Shown: positions 26,305-35,654 of the stretch, in pieces
Layout: every line of letters begins with the position of its first letter
How positions within the stretch are numbered: position 1 is the first letter of the stretch
Assembly: GCA_030615505.1 (NCBI GenBank)
Contig: JAUWZD010000026.1
Span: 1 to 48,133 of the forward strand
Source: Spirochaetales bacterium
Lineage (GTDB): Bacteria > Spirochaetota > Spirochaetia > SZUA-6 > DRHE01
Reading direction: 5' to 3'
DNA length: 48,133 nt
Made by a program: the position numbers and the translations under genes
The notes under the pieces: model-generated
The model's database searches: none
Told to the model about the DNA's origin: nothing
Seen by the model: only the letters and a program-made list of their open reading frames with translations

Positions 26305-27506
26305 TCGATTTTCTCCTTAACAGTGGCTTTCAGCCTCCCCCTGTAGAACCTTAGGTCCAGATTGTCATTGATACCGACAGACTCGGTAGAGGAGAGAGCT
26401 TTTTTAGTTTTTTCATGTGTCACTACTGCGTATCCTCGCTTCAAGATCTCTAAAGGTGAATGAGATTGTATGCTGTGACTAAGGATCTCCAGTTTATGTT
26501 GTTTTTCTAGCAGGAGGCTCTTCATTCCACCGATCAACCTCTCCCGGGCTTCATCCAGGTTTAATATGCAGGGCTGCAGAATTATTTTAAAATTTCTGAC
26601 CAGATTTTCAGGAGAGAACTGGGAGACAAGCAGCCTGATCTTCTCAAGCCTCTGGAATATAGACTCAAGAATTGTACTCTTCAGTTCCCGGACTCTTCTG
26701 GTTAGCTCAATTTGAGAGGCGGAAACCAGTTCAGCAGCAGCCGACGGAGTTGGGGCTCTTAAATCCGCGGCCAGATCTGACAGGGTAAAATCAATTTCGT
26801 GTCCTACAGAGGATATAACAGGGATTTCCGATTCCGCTATGGCATATACTACCGCTTCATCGTAAAAGGGGAGCAGATCCTCTAAGGATCCTCCTCCACG
26901 CCCTACAATAATTACATCAGCCATACTGTAGCGATTTGCGGTTCTTATTCTCTGGGCGATCATATCCGCAGCACCATCCCCCTGTACCGGTGCCGGAAGT
27001 ATCACTAAGTTTATACCGGCGTGTCTCCTTCCCAGTACCCTCAGAATATCGCGTATAGCCGCGCCTGTAGGGGATGTGATAACCGCAACCCGTGAGGGAA
27101 ACACGGGTAGAGATTTTTTCCTTTCCTGATCAAACAGTCCTAAAGCGGCAAGCTTCTTTTTACGCTCTTCCAGCATGGCCAGGAGATCGCCTTCTCCGGA
27201 TATAAGTAGTGTTTCACAGATGAGCTGGTAATTCCCTCTCTTGGCGTAAACAGATATGTTCCCCCTGGCCTTTACCTTCATTCCATCTTTTGGTTCAAAG
27301 GTCAGGGTGTTAATACGATTTTTAAACATGACTACCGAGATAATGGCTTCTCTATCCTTGAGGCTGAAGTAGTAGTGTCCTGTGCTGGAGGGCCTAAAAT
27401 TAGAAATTTCTCCTTCCACGGTGATATTACTGAACTCCTCCTCCAACATATCGCGGATCAGGGCTGTAATTTCGGAAACCGAAAAGAACTTCTGTTCCAG
27501 TTCCAT
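26301..27506 (-). CDS. xseA: Exodeoxyribonuclease VII large subunit
   Basis: The protein has 401 residues from ATG 27506 (MELEQKFFSVSEITALIR); an upstream ATG at 27590 would add 28 residues that do not fit the family. The N-terminal OB domain (VEGEISNFRPSSTGHYYFSLKD) binds ssDNA. The catalytic core has VAVITSPTGAAIRDIL, then IIVGRGGGSLEDLLPF and ISSVGHEIDFTLSDLAADLR, all conserved in XseA. A long coiled coil follows and ends with the core strand KRGYAVVTHE. It acts with XseB in DNA repair. The gene is divergent from the spiro-SPASM gene. Confidence 0.96.
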   Translation of the reverse strand: MELEQKFFSVSEITALIRDMLEEEFSNITVEGEISNFRPSSTGHYYFSLKDREAIISVVMFKNRINTLTFEPKDGMKVKARGNISVYAKRGNYQLICETLLISGEGDLLAMLEERKKKLAALGLFDQERKKSLPVFPSRVAVITSPTGAAIRDILRVLGRRHAGINLVILPAPVQGDGAADMIAQRIRTANRYSMADVIIVGRGGGSLEDLLPFYDEAVVYAIAESEIPVISSVGHEIDFTLSDLAADLRAPTPSAAAELVSASQIELTRRVRELKSTILESIFQRLEKIRLLVSQFSPENLVRNFKIILQPCILNLDEARERLIGGMKSLLLEKQHKLEILSHSIQSHSPLEILKRGYAVVTHEKTKKALSSTESVGINDNLDLRFYRGRLKATVKEKIE

Positions 27507-27579
27507 ACTCAGAGAGTACCCATTTATGAGGCGAATGACAATTGAATAAATTTGATAAATGTCGATAATTGCAACAGAG

Positions 27580-29094
27580 ATGAAGAACATTGCAATTGTA
27601 AACGGTTTAAAACTTTCCTCTTTTGCCTATAATGAGATCGCTTCAGGGAAAAACGCTCCAGGCATGGTATCTGAATACGCCGGTAGTATACCGGGAGTGG
27701 AGGAGTCTATCCTGCTCCTGCCCGAAGGACCCGAAGACGGGGCATCCTTACCGGGTTTTACCTGCAGGAGGCTTTCGACCTGCACTCTGCATGAATTAAT
27801 GCTCAAGCTGCAGGAACTCTCTGAAGGATATGAGAATATTTTCTATTTTTATGCTGATTGTCCTTTTCTGGATTCAGAGCTCACAGAGCGCATGTTTAAA
27901 AACCATCAAAAATATTTTGCGGATTATACATTTGCAGATGGTTATCCCTACGGCTTGAGTCCGGAGATATTAAGGCCTAAGGTACTAAAGCCTCTTCAAG
28001 ATAGTGCTACCGGGTGCCGAGCTCACGGGCAGACTGCTGTTATAAAGCGGGATTCAATCTTTGAGCTGATCAAAAAGGATATTAACGCCTTTGATATTGA
28101 AACGGAGATCGCACCAAGCGATCTAAGAGTGCTCCGCATATCACTCTCCGCAGATTCAAAGAGGAATTTCTTGCTATTGAAGAGAATCTACGAGCATGGA
28201 GGAAAAACAGCAGTATCGATTTGCAATATTCTAAAGGAAAAGCCTGAAATTCAACATACACTGCCTGCCCTTTTCTCCATTCAAATTGTCGAAGGATGCC
28301 CCCAGCTCTGTACGTACTGCCCCTATCCGAAATTCTCCATTAAATCAACCGGGAAAAAAGATGAGATGCGCTTAAGCAAATTTGAAAGCCTCATACATAG
28401 GATAGAAGATTTTTGTGATGACGCAGTGATCAGTATCTCCCTCTGGGGCGAGCCATCCTATCACTCAAATATTATGGATATAATCCTGTCTGTACTGAAC
28501 CGAAAGCATCTTAGGTTATTCATTGAAACCTCCTGTGTTGGCTGGAACTCAAATATTTTTTATGAAATAGCAAAAAGGGGAGGTAAATCTCCTGACTGGA
28601 TTGTTTCCCTTGATGCAAATACGCCCGAAATGTACGGGCAGCTTCGCGGTCCTCAGTTTGATGAGGCCTGTGCAGCAATAGAAATACTTCTTACCTACTT
28701 TCCCGGGCATGTGTATGTTCAGGCCGTGCGTATGAAGTCGAATGAGGAAGATCTTGAGAGCTTCTACAGACAGTGGAAAAAAAAGACCGGCAATGTAATC
28801 ATTCAAAAATATGATCACTTCTGCGGATATCTGCCTGAAAGGAAGGTCACGGATTTATCACCCCTGGTGCGCTTTCCCTGCTGGCATATTAAAAGGGATG
28901 TGAACATTTATATTGACGGCAGGGTTCCCCTATGCCGGGAAGACGTCAATTCACAGTACAATTTGGGTAATGTGTTTAGCGATGATCTTGAAGAAATATG
29001 GTCAAAGATGGAGAAATATTACCTTGCACATTTAAAGAAGGATTATCCTGAGATCTGTAAGAAATGTGATGAATACTACACCTTCAATTTCTAA
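27580..29094 (+). CDS. Spiro-SPASM protein: nucleotidyltransferase-like plus radical SAM/SPASM
   Basis: The protein has 504 residues from ATG 27580; an in-frame ATG at 27559 is equally possible and neither has a clear ribosome site. The first 220 residues look like a GT-A nucleotidyltransferase remnant (YFYADCPFLDSELTERMF). CPQLCTYC at about 240-247 is the CxxxCxxC site for the radical-SAM 4Fe-4S cluster. The C-terminus is a SPASM domain with Cys pairs ending ICKKCDEYYTF, which binds an auxiliary cluster. This matches the spirochaete-specific spiro-SPASM family (TIGR04321, from memory). SPASM enzymes usually modify peptides or glycans; the substrate is unknown. It opens the tight run of genes toward flaA. 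Confidence 0.88.
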   Translation: MKNIAIVNGLKLSSFAYNEIASGKNAPGMVSEYAGSIPGVEESILLLPEGPEDGASLPGFTCRRLSTCTLHELMLKLQELSEGYENIFYFYADCPFLDSELTERMFKNHQKYFADYTFADGYPYGLSPEILRPKVLKPLQDSATGCRAHGQTAVIKRDSIFELIKKDINAFDIETEIAPSDLRVLRISLSADSKRNFLLLKRIYEHGGKTAVSICNILKEKPEIQHTLPALFSIQIVEGCPQLCTYCPYPKFSIKSTGKKDEMRLSKFESLIHRIEDFCDDAVISISLWGEPSYHSNIMDIILSVLNRKHLRLFIETSCVGWNSNIFYEIAKRGGKSPDWIVSLDANTPEMYGQLRGPQFDEACAAIEILLTYFPGHVYVQAVRMKSNEEDLESFYRQWKKKTGNVIIQKYDHFCGYLPERKVTDLSPLVRFPCWHIKRDVNIYIDGRVPLCREDVNSQYNLGNVFSDDLEEIWSKMEKYYLAHLKKDYPEICKKCDEYYTFNF

Positions 29095-30016
29095 TCAGCC
29101 TGGAATTCCATATACTGTTGTCGGGGGCTTTAAGATTGATCGAATTCGAAAATATTCCTACCGGCTAACCGTGCTCTTACTTAACAGGGGAGGCAGGTTT
29201 TACCGCAAGGAGCTGTTAAGTGAAATCCAGAAATTAAAACTGGGCGAGATAATCTGTATTGAAGGGCCCAATATTCCTTATGATATTGAACCACTCTCCA
29301 GACAATTTCCGGAGATTCGTTTTCTTCTCCTTCAGGGAAATGCTTCAGAAGGCGAAAGAATAAATCTGGGTATTGAAGAAGCCCGGTCGGAGCTTGTCTT
29401 AGTCATGTGGAGTGATATGCAGATAAGTTCAACTTCATTAATGGTAAGAGACAGCGGGGTGCTCTGTTCTGTTCCACTTTTAATGAATCATAAGTCTGAA
29501 ACCATTCCTTCAATTCAAATCCCTGCTCTAATAAAGGGGAAATTGAGACTCATTCCCCGGGAACCCACAGAAGAAGGAATGGATACGATTCTTCCCTTTG
29601 ATTTCTGCGGTATTTACTCAAAAGCTAAGTACCGTCTCATAGGTGGGTTCAATAGGTTGATCAGCAATTCTTACTGGCAGAAGCTGGACTTCGGTTTTCG
29701 CGCTTTTCTATGGGGGGAGAGAATAGTCTTTAATCCCGGATTGAAGCTGAATTATTCCGTAGAACTGCAGTCGGAAAATACTACGGCAGATGAAAGCTAT
29801 AAGTTGTTTTACTTGAGGAATCTTGCGGTTCATTTCAGAGGGGATTCAGGTATACTGCCATATTCAAGACTGCTGAACTATATGATGCGGTCTGACACCG
29901 GTCCAATATATGCTTATAAAGAGTTCCGAGAGGTGCGTAAGTGGGTGGAAATAAACAGATACAGATTCAGAAAAGATGCCCAGAGCCTGGTAAGCCACTG
30001 GAAGATGCCCGAGTAA
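29069..30016 (+). CDS. Glycosyltransferase-like protein (GT-A fold)
   Basis: The protein has 315 residues from ATG 29069, overlapping the end of the spiro-SPASM gene by 26 bases; a GTG three bases earlier is an alternative. A GT-A/GT2 pattern is visible: LTVLLLNRGGRFYRKELLSE, an EGPN turn, then GIEEARSELVLVMWSDMQ, where the DMQ may stand for the DxD metal site in a degenerate form. The second half (CGIYSKAKYRLIGGFNR and FGFRAFLWGE) matches the acceptor region of GT2 enzymes, where GGF and an ExD-like motif are typical. The missing clean DxD makes catalytic activity uncertain. The context is envelope or flagellar glycan synthesis. Confidence 0.72.
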   Translation: MNTTPSISNQPGIPYTVVGGFKIDRIRKYSYRLTVLLLNRGGRFYRKELLSEIQKLKLGEIICIEGPNIPYDIEPLSRQFPEIRFLLLQGNASEGERINLGIEEARSELVLVMWSDMQISSTSLMVRDSGVLCSVPLLMNHKSETIPSIQIPALIKGKLRLIPREPTEEGMDTILPFDFCGIYSKAKYRLIGGFNRLISNSYWQKLDFGFRAFLWGERIVFNPGLKLNYSVELQSENTTADESYKLFYLRNLAVHFRGDSGILPYSRLLNYMMRSDTGPIYAYKEFREVRKWVEINRYRFRKDAQSLVSHWKMPE

Positions 30017-30705
30017 AAACAGGAGTTTTTTTACAGGTAAGACTGAATTCCATACGGCTTACTCAAAAGGCTATTTTGCTCTTACCGGGCGGAAATGTTG
30101 TGCAGCATTGTATGAGAGCACTTAAGCCTATTAAGGCGGATAATCATGTTCTTTTGACTGACGAATCAAGCGCGCCTGTTTTTGCCGCATGGGCCAAAGA
30201 AGAGGGATTTACATTGTTCACAGGGCCTTCAGACGATGTCCTAAAGCGCTTTTGCCTGGCTATCCGATTCTTTGGGGTTTCCCGGGTTATCAGGTCTTGC
30301 GGAGACAACCCCCTGGTATCGGCTAAATTAGCCGAGATGTTATTAACTGTTCATGAAGAAAAAGAGCTTGATTTAAGCCATTTTATCGGCATACCACTTG
30401 GAACCGGGGTTGAAGCCGTTCGATCAGAAACACTCCTTGAATCGGATAGACGATCATCCGATCCCTATGAGCACGAACATATTACAACACATGCCTACAG
30501 ACACCTCAAGGATTTTAAAGTTGAAGATATTCCCTGTCCTGAACAGTACTATCTCCCACAGGTACGGGTTACCCTGGATACTGAGCAGGATTACAGGGTG
30601 ATAGCAAGGATTTTCCGGGATCTCTACCGCCAAAAGCCGGTTGAAATTGATGAAATTATCGACTGGTTCAAGAGCAAAGAAATTTATAAGGTATCCTCTG
30701 CCTGA
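29941..30705 (+). CDS. SpsF-like cytidylyltransferase family protein
   Basis: The protein has up to 254 residues. GTG 29941 is the only usual start in frame and overlaps the upstream gene by 76 bases; the conserved part begins near residue 26 (KTGVFLQVRLNSIRL). It resembles the SpsF/NeuA/KdsB nucleotidyltransferase fold that activates sugars with CTP. The signature RxxSxRLPxK is partly lost (RLNSIRLTQK), but GDNPLV and the C-terminal VRVTLDTEQDYRVI fit SpsF, also known as a spore-coat polysaccharide type. Loss of part of the nucleotide-binding loop suggests changed substrate or weakened catalysis. Its stop overlaps the next start by one base. Confidence 0.8.
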   Translation: MGGNKQIQIQKRCPEPGKPLEDARVKTGVFLQVRLNSIRLTQKAILLLPGGNVVQHCMRALKPIKADNHVLLTDESSAPVFAAWAKEEGFTLFTGPSDDVLKRFCLAIRFFGVSRVIRSCGDNPLVSAKLAEMLLTVHEEKELDLSHFIGIPLGTGVEAVRSETLLESDRRSSDPYEHEHITTHAYRHLKDFKVEDIPCPEQYYLPQVRVTLDTEQDYRVIARIFRDLYRQKPVEIDEIIDWFKSKEIYKVSSA

Positions 30706-32468
30706 TGACCATGAAAGTTCTGGTTAGACCATCTTTTAAAAAGGGACAGGGAAGCGGTCATCTACGAAGATCTGTACGCTTTGTCAGAGAGTTAGGTGAT
30801 GAGGGATACCTGCTTTTAGAAGATTGTCTTAAATATAGCGGGAGATCAGTCCGTGAACTTATTACTTCGTTGGGCATCACTCAGCCAAAGCTTAAGATTA
30901 GGGAAAAATTTAATTCCTGTGAGCACTGGGATCTCATTGTTTTGGATAACAAGGCTACTGACCTTAAAGAATTTAAGCGCTTCGCCGCTTCAGCCTTAGT
31001 GGTAGGAATAGATGAAGGTGGCAGGGCGCGGGATTTCTTTCCCTATCTTATTGATACCCTGCCTGGAACAGAAACTAAGAACCGGGCCAATATAAACTCC
31101 ATATCTCTGCTTGATCTTCCAAAGAGAGTTAAAGAATCGCTTCAGTTTCCGTTTCAGAATATTTTAATCAGCTTCGGCGGCGAGGATCCGGAAAATCTGA
31201 GCCTGAGGCTGCTTAAAGTGCTGCTTTCCGATTCCATATTCAGACGGGAGCAGATTACAGTGGTGCAGGGATCCCTTTTTACCAGGAAGAGCTGGCCCCG
31301 GGAAATCCGGATTCTTAAGGATGTATGGGATCTCAAGAATCTCTTGATGGAGTTTGACCTTGTTTTTACCTCATACGGTCTGACCTGTTTTGAGTCACTG
31401 GCAGCCGGGGTTCCGGTTATTCTTTTAAATCCCAGCCCTTATCACAAAAGGCTCTGCCTTAAAATGAGCATTCCGGAGATCGGAGTAATAAATCCGAACA
31501 GGAGGAAGCTGAAGAGGCTCCTTAAAGAACGTCTGCGCTTTGAGGATCTCTTAAAGCGCATGCGTATAATCCGGCATAAACGGGATGCAAGTGTGAAATC
31601 GCTTCTAGCCTCAATTTCTGTTAACGATACCGCCTGTCCCGTGTGCAGGGCTCAATTTAACCCGGTTGTTGCCCGTTTCAGGATGAGGAGCTATTTCCGC
31701 TGCAGGATATGCGGGATCATTTACCTTCAGTCCTTTGCTAAAGAAGCAGTGGGCTACGGCGAGGACTATTTTTCCATTGAATATAAAAGACAGTATGGGA
31801 AGACCTATATTGAAGACTTCAATAACATAGAAAAAATCTCATTAAGGCGTCTTAAGGAAATTGAACGCAGCTTTCCCGGAAGAGAGTGCAAGTCTGTGCT
31901 GGATGTAGGATGCGCCTTTGGGCCGTTCCTGAAGGCCGCCCTGGATCAAGGGTATGAACCTGTGGGGTTGGATATTTCGACTCAGGCTGTTGAATATGTT
32001 AGAGAAGTACTAAAGCTCCCCTGTTATCAGGGGAGCTTTGAGGAATTATGCGCGGATTCAAGTGTAGATCTATTTTCCCCGAAGAGCTTCGATCTTATTA
32101 CCATGTGGTTTGTAATTGAGCACTTCAGCAGGCTGGATCATGTTCTTTCTGAGGTGAACACTATGCTTAAACCGGGCGGTATTTTTGCCTTTTCCACGCC
32201 AAATGGAACGGGAGTCTCCGCTAAACAAAATCTGAGCTCCTTTTTAGAAAAAAGCCCGGCGGACCATTATACCGTATGGTCTCCCGGCCTGGCTGTTTCT
32301 ATACTGCAGCGGTTCGGCTTTCAAATACGAAGGATTGTTATTACAGGGCATCATCCCGAACGCTTTCCATGTGTGAATATTATGAGGCGCCTTATGCCCG
32401 CTGCCAGTAAAATATTTAAATTGGGCGACACTTTCGAGGTCTATGCAGAGAAATGCGAAGAATTATGA
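30705..32468 (+). CDS. Fusion: PseG-like GT-B, zinc ribbon and SAM methyltransferase
   Basis: The protein has 587 residues. Residues 1-300 resemble PseG (UDP-sugar hydrolase, GT-B fold): VLVRPSFKKGQGSGHLRR with the expected His at 19, VVGIDEGGRARDF, ILISFGGEDPEN and SYGLTCFESLAAGVPVILL. Residues about 311-345 hold two Cys pairs (CPVC and CRIC), a zinc ribbon. From about 395 there is a class I methyltransferase (LDVGCAFGPFLKAA, then DLITMWFVIEHF), the Methyltransf_23 pattern common in nucleotide-sugar C- or O-methylation. Three such units in one chain point to a two-step sugar modification. It overlaps both neighbours in the run, so it is co-translated with SpsF-like and ATP-grasp partners. 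No PseB, PseC or PseI gene is present in the window. Confidence 0.85.
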   Translation: MTMKVLVRPSFKKGQGSGHLRRSVRFVRELGDEGYLLLEDCLKYSGRSVRELITSLGITQPKLKIREKFNSCEHWDLIVLDNKATDLKEFKRFAASALVVGIDEGGRARDFFPYLIDTLPGTETKNRANINSISLLDLPKRVKESLQFPFQNILISFGGEDPENLSLRLLKVLLSDSIFRREQITVVQGSLFTRKSWPREIRILKDVWDLKNLLMEFDLVFTSYGLTCFESLAAGVPVILLNPSPYHKRLCLKMSIPEIGVINPNRRKLKRLLKERLRFEDLLKRMRIIRHKRDASVKSLLASISVNDTACPVCRAQFNPVVARFRMRSYFRCRICGIIYLQSFAKEAVGYGEDYFSIEYKRQYGKTYIEDFNNIEKISLRRLKEIERSFPGRECKSVLDVGCAFGPFLKAALDQGYEPVGLDISTQAVEYVREVLKLPCYQGSFEELCADSSVDLFSPKSFDLITMWFVIEHFSRLDHVLSEVNTMLKPGGIFAFSTPNGTGVSAKQNLSSFLEKSPADHYTVWSPGLAVSILQRFGFQIRRIVITGHHPERFPCVNIMRRLMPAASKIFKLGDTFEVYAEKCEEL

Positions 32469-34072
32469 TCCTGGGCGGAGGGGTTATGCAGATCCCCTCT
32501 GTTCGCCTGGCCAAGAAAAAGAGATGGCAGGTTTTGGTTGTTGCTAAAGAGGTCCTTGATAAAATTCAGAATATGGCGGACTCTGTGGAGTTTAAGGACT
32601 TATCTGATAAACACACCATATTTGAAACAGCCCGGAAATACAAAGACCGGTGGGGCCTTGACGGCGTATTTACGGCCGGTACGGATTTTTCAACAACCGT
32701 TGCCTGGGTAGCAGAAAAGCTTAATCTTCCCGGAATACCGTACAGGGTCGCTTTAGCTGCAACGGATAAATCACGGATGAGGTCGGTATTCCGGGAATCC
32801 GGAATCCACGGTCCTGATTATTACACCGCGAATAGATCAACAGAATGGGCCATGTTTGCCAGGCGCTTATCCTTTCCCCTTGTAGTAAAGCCGGTGGATA
32901 ATATGGGAGCCCGGGGGGTCCGACGCGTTAATAATGAAGAAGAATTGATAGAAGCAGCTTCTGAGGCCATTCAGCACTCGAGAGCCGGTAAAGCTATTGT
33001 GGAGGATTACCTGGAGGGTCCGGAGCTCAGTCTGGATGCTATTGTATATCATGGTAAGGTTACCGTGTGCGGCGTGGCGGATAGGCATATCTGTTTTCCA
33101 CCATATTTTGTGGAAATGGGACATACAATACCCAGTAATTTAAAAAAAGAATCGATCGAACAGGCCGTGCATCTCTTCAGCCGTGGAATCCTGGCCCTGG
33201 GGATTGAAAACGGAGCTGCCAAGGGTGATATTAAACTTACCCCTGAGGGCCCTGTGGTGGGAGAAATCGCCGCCAGGCTTTCAGGGGGATATATGTCAGG
33301 CTGGACATTTCCCCTATCCTCAGGAATTGAGGTTACTGAGGCCGCTTTAAATATTGCAGTCGGACTGCCGCCAGGTGATTTAACCCAGAGATGTTTTATG
33401 CATTCAGCAGAACGGGCCTTTATATCCATACCTGGCCGGGTAGGTGAGATTCACGGTGTACAGGATGCAAGGGAGGTAGATGGGGTTCAGGAGCTCTTTT
33501 TGCGTGCCGGCAAGGGTGATAGAGTCGTTTTTCCAATTAATAATTTGGGTAAATGCGGAAATATTATCAGTAGAGCAGACTCAAGGGAACTAGCCATAGA
33601 TTCTGCAGAAAGGGCAGTTAGAAAGATATTTCTTCGGCTGGTCCCCAATAATGATGCTACGAATCGTTTCCTTACGGCAAAAGAGGCGTATAAGTCTTTG
33701 CCTGCTGCTTTTACACTTAGCCGATCCGAAAATCTTGCGGCCTTAAAGAGTTTTGCGCCCTATACAGGTAGTATAAAGAAGATACAGGAAGGCGCCAGGG
33801 GTATTTCGATTCTCTCCTTGCCGAATTTATCAGGGGAGATCGTGTGTGATTGGCATGGAAACAGGATTCAGGAAGCCCTGCAGAGGGTTTTAGCCTTCAC
33901 AGGCGTTAAACTTAGAGACAGGCCTTCAGAGCAACACTTCAATTTAGGTGAACTCTTCTGGAATGTATTTCTTAAAGGCGGTATCCAGGGCGGCATATAT
34001 ATTTTGGACAGCCTGGATGCATTAAGGGATTCACCTGAACAAAGGAAAGGCATACTCGCTGAGCTGATATGA
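32453..34072 (+). CDS. ATP-grasp carboxylate-amine ligase-like enzyme
   Basis: The protein has 539 residues. The N-terminal Rossmann-like part (MILGGGVMQIPSVRLAKKK) is followed by the ATP-grasp core: FPLVVKPVDNMGARGVRRV near 140-160, VEDYLEGPELSLDAIVY, and VVGEIAARLSGGYMSG, where the Glu and Arg complete the ATP-Mg site. Such enzymes form amide or peptide bonds between a carboxylate and an amine, via acyl phosphate. A C-terminal extension of about 120 residues (VPNNDATNRFL to the end) does not match the core and may bind the acceptor. The start overlaps the fusion gene by 16 bases. In this run it might add an amino acid to a sugar or peptide; inference. Confidence 0.85.
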   Translation: MRRIMILGGGVMQIPSVRLAKKKRWQVLVVAKEVLDKIQNMADSVEFKDLSDKHTIFETARKYKDRWGLDGVFTAGTDFSTTVAWVAEKLNLPGIPYRVALAATDKSRMRSVFRESGIHGPDYYTANRSTEWAMFARRLSFPLVVKPVDNMGARGVRRVNNEEELIEAASEAIQHSRAGKAIVEDYLEGPELSLDAIVYHGKVTVCGVADRHICFPPYFVEMGHTIPSNLKKESIEQAVHLFSRGILALGIENGAAKGDIKLTPEGPVVGEIAARLSGGYMSGWTFPLSSGIEVTEAALNIAVGLPPGDLTQRCFMHSAERAFISIPGRVGEIHGVQDAREVDGVQELFLRAGKGDRVVFPINNLGKCGNIISRADSRELAIDSAERAVRKIFLRLVPNNDATNRFLTAKEAYKSLPAAFTLSRSENLAALKSFAPYTGSIKKIQEGARGISILSLPNLSGEIVCDWHGNRIQEALQRVLAFTGVKLRDRPSEQHFNLGELFWNVFLKGGIQGGIYILDSLDALRDSPEQRKGILAELI

Positions 34073-35097
34073 TCCGGAGAACCTTTTTCTTTATATTTCT
34101 TACAATTTTCACTTTGAGCTTATCCGCTCAATACAGGCAACTGAACCGGTTATTACAGGATCTTAATGCTACTCTTCAGTGGAACCCAACCATGGGCATG
34201 GGATTTATTGATCTGCAAGGGGGAAGGGTTATCTTCAAGCTGGGTGCTCCCTGGCTTCTCATCGATTATTACTATCTGGTTAAGACCCCGGGGGTTATAC
34301 GGAAAGACGGCGCCATATTATTCCCGGAAAGAAGCATTGTTTCCATTGAGAAGTATTTTAAAGCTAAAGCAGAGCGGGGAAGATTACCACGTGTTGCGGC
34401 TATACTGATTGATCCCGGTCACGGTGGCAGGGATCCGGGGGCTATTGGTTTCCATATAATTAATGGAAAAAAGAAGAAGATTCAGGAAAAGGATGTTGCA
34501 TTGAAGGTCGCATTAAAACTCAATGCTATGCTTGAGAAAGAATTTTCTGATAAGAAAATATTTTTGACACGGAAAGATGATACCTACGTGAAGCTGGAGG
34601 AAAGGACAAAATTGGCTAATGATGTTTCAATTGAGGATAATGAAGCCATTATATTTGTTTCAATACATGCCAATGCATCCTTCAATAAGAACGCGAAGGG
34701 ATTTGAAGTCTGGTACCTGCCCCCCGAATATAGAAGGAATTTGATTAATCCTGATTCTTTAGAAGATGAAAACAAGGAGATCGCACCCATTCTGAACGTT
34801 TTACTTGAAGAGGAATATACTATCGAGAGTATAACCCTGGCCAGGGAAATAATTTCTGGTTTTGACCGTGAAATCGGAAATATTACTGAGAACAGGGGCA
34901 TCAAGGAGGAGTGCTGGTTTGTTGTGCGCAATGCCAGGATGCCCTCGGTACTTGTCGAGCTTGGCTTTATAACAAACAGGGAAGAGGGTTTGAGGTTGGA
35001 GCAGGATGAATACTTGCAAAAACTCTCCCGGGGAATATATACTGGAATCCGGAACTTTGTTCGCAGTTTTGAGAGTACAAAAGGATTTACGGAGTAA
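34069..35097 (+). CDS. N-acetylmuramoyl-L-alanine amidase
   Basis: The protein has 342 residues. The signal peptide ends near residue 20 (TLSLSAQ|YRQ). The Amidase_3 motifs are present: LIDPGHGGRDPGAIG at about 114-128 (zinc His), SIHANASFNKNAKGFEVWYL near 198 (second His), and VELGFITNREE near 296 (catalytic Glu). It cleaves the bond between muramic acid and L-alanine in peptidoglycan. The ATG overlaps the end of the ATP-grasp gene by four bases. N-terminal residues 25-105 are a small beta-rich domain without a clear name. Placement in the run suggests a role in cell-wall remodelling, perhaps around the periplasmic flagella. Confidence 0.93.
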   Translation: MIRRTFFFIFLTIFTLSLSAQYRQLNRLLQDLNATLQWNPTMGMGFIDLQGGRVIFKLGAPWLLIDYYYLVKTPGVIRKDGAILFPERSIVSIEKYFKAKAERGRLPRVAAILIDPGHGGRDPGAIGFHIINGKKKKIQEKDVALKVALKLNAMLEKEFSDKKIFLTRKDDTYVKLEERTKLANDVSIEDNEAIIFVSIHANASFNKNAKGFEVWYLPPEYRRNLINPDSLEDENKEIAPILNVLLEEEYTIESITLAREIISGFDREIGNITENRGIKEECWFVVRNARMPSVLVELGFITNREEGLRLEQDEYLQKLSRGIYTGIRNFVRSFESTKGFTE

Positions 35098-35100
35098 GCC

Positions 35101-35604
35101 TTGAACAGCAGGGAGTATATCACAAGCCTGGTTATAGGATGTACATTAGTACTGGTTATTCTCATTTCCGTTTTTTTCTTTTATTTACCTAAGAGGCGTT
35201 GGGTTAAAAGAGTCCTCTTCTTTCCGGAGTTAAATTCAGAGAACCTTTCCGGTGAAGAAAGATATTTGCCGCCTGGAAAATTTTTGGAGGATAATGTTAA
35301 GCTTCTCCTCGAGGAAGTTATTTTAGGCCCTGCAGATCCGGCCCATGAGAGGATTCTACCCAGATCAGTTGATATTGAATCGATTATGGTCCGGAATGGC
35401 ACACTTTACCTCGATCTGTCCAGGGAGATAATTTTTTCAGCCAGTGAAGTCAATTACAGCCTGGATAAGATGATCGGGGCAGTTGGAAGTGCTGTTCTTT
35501 TCAATTTTCCTCAAATAGATAAGCTTTTTTTATTCATTAACGGGCAGATTCCGGGGGAAAGATATGCCGAAGGTATACATTTAAATATGAAATTGTTGGA
35601 ATGA
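35101..35604 (+). CDS. GerMN-domain membrane-anchored protein
   Basis: The protein has 167 residues, TTG start three bases after the amidase stop, with GGAG upstream inside the previous gene. One TM helix lies at about 8-28. The rest is a GerMN (sporulation/germination) domain: VKLLLEEVILGPADPAHERILP, then GTLYLDLSREI and INGQIPGERYAEGI. GerMN proteins are often coupled to amidases and are thought to assist cell-wall assembly. The pairing with the amidase supports a periplasmic peptidoglycan role. Confidence 0.88.
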   Translation: MNSREYITSLVIGCTLVLVILISVFFFYLPKRRWVKRVLFFPELNSENLSGEERYLPPGKFLEDNVKLLLEEVILGPADPAHERILPRSVDIESIMVRNGTLYLDLSREIIFSASEVNYSLDKMIGAVGSAVLFNFPQIDKLFLFINGQIPGERYAEGIHLNMKLLE

Positions 35605-35654
35605 TAATTCTCTAATCTCAAGTAATTAGATACAGCAAAAAAAAATAAAAATCG

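Noticed and set aside
27506..27590. xseA start at 27590, overlapping the spiro-SPASM gene
   Set aside because: The added 28 residues do not fit XseA, and the family start pattern begins at ATG 27506.
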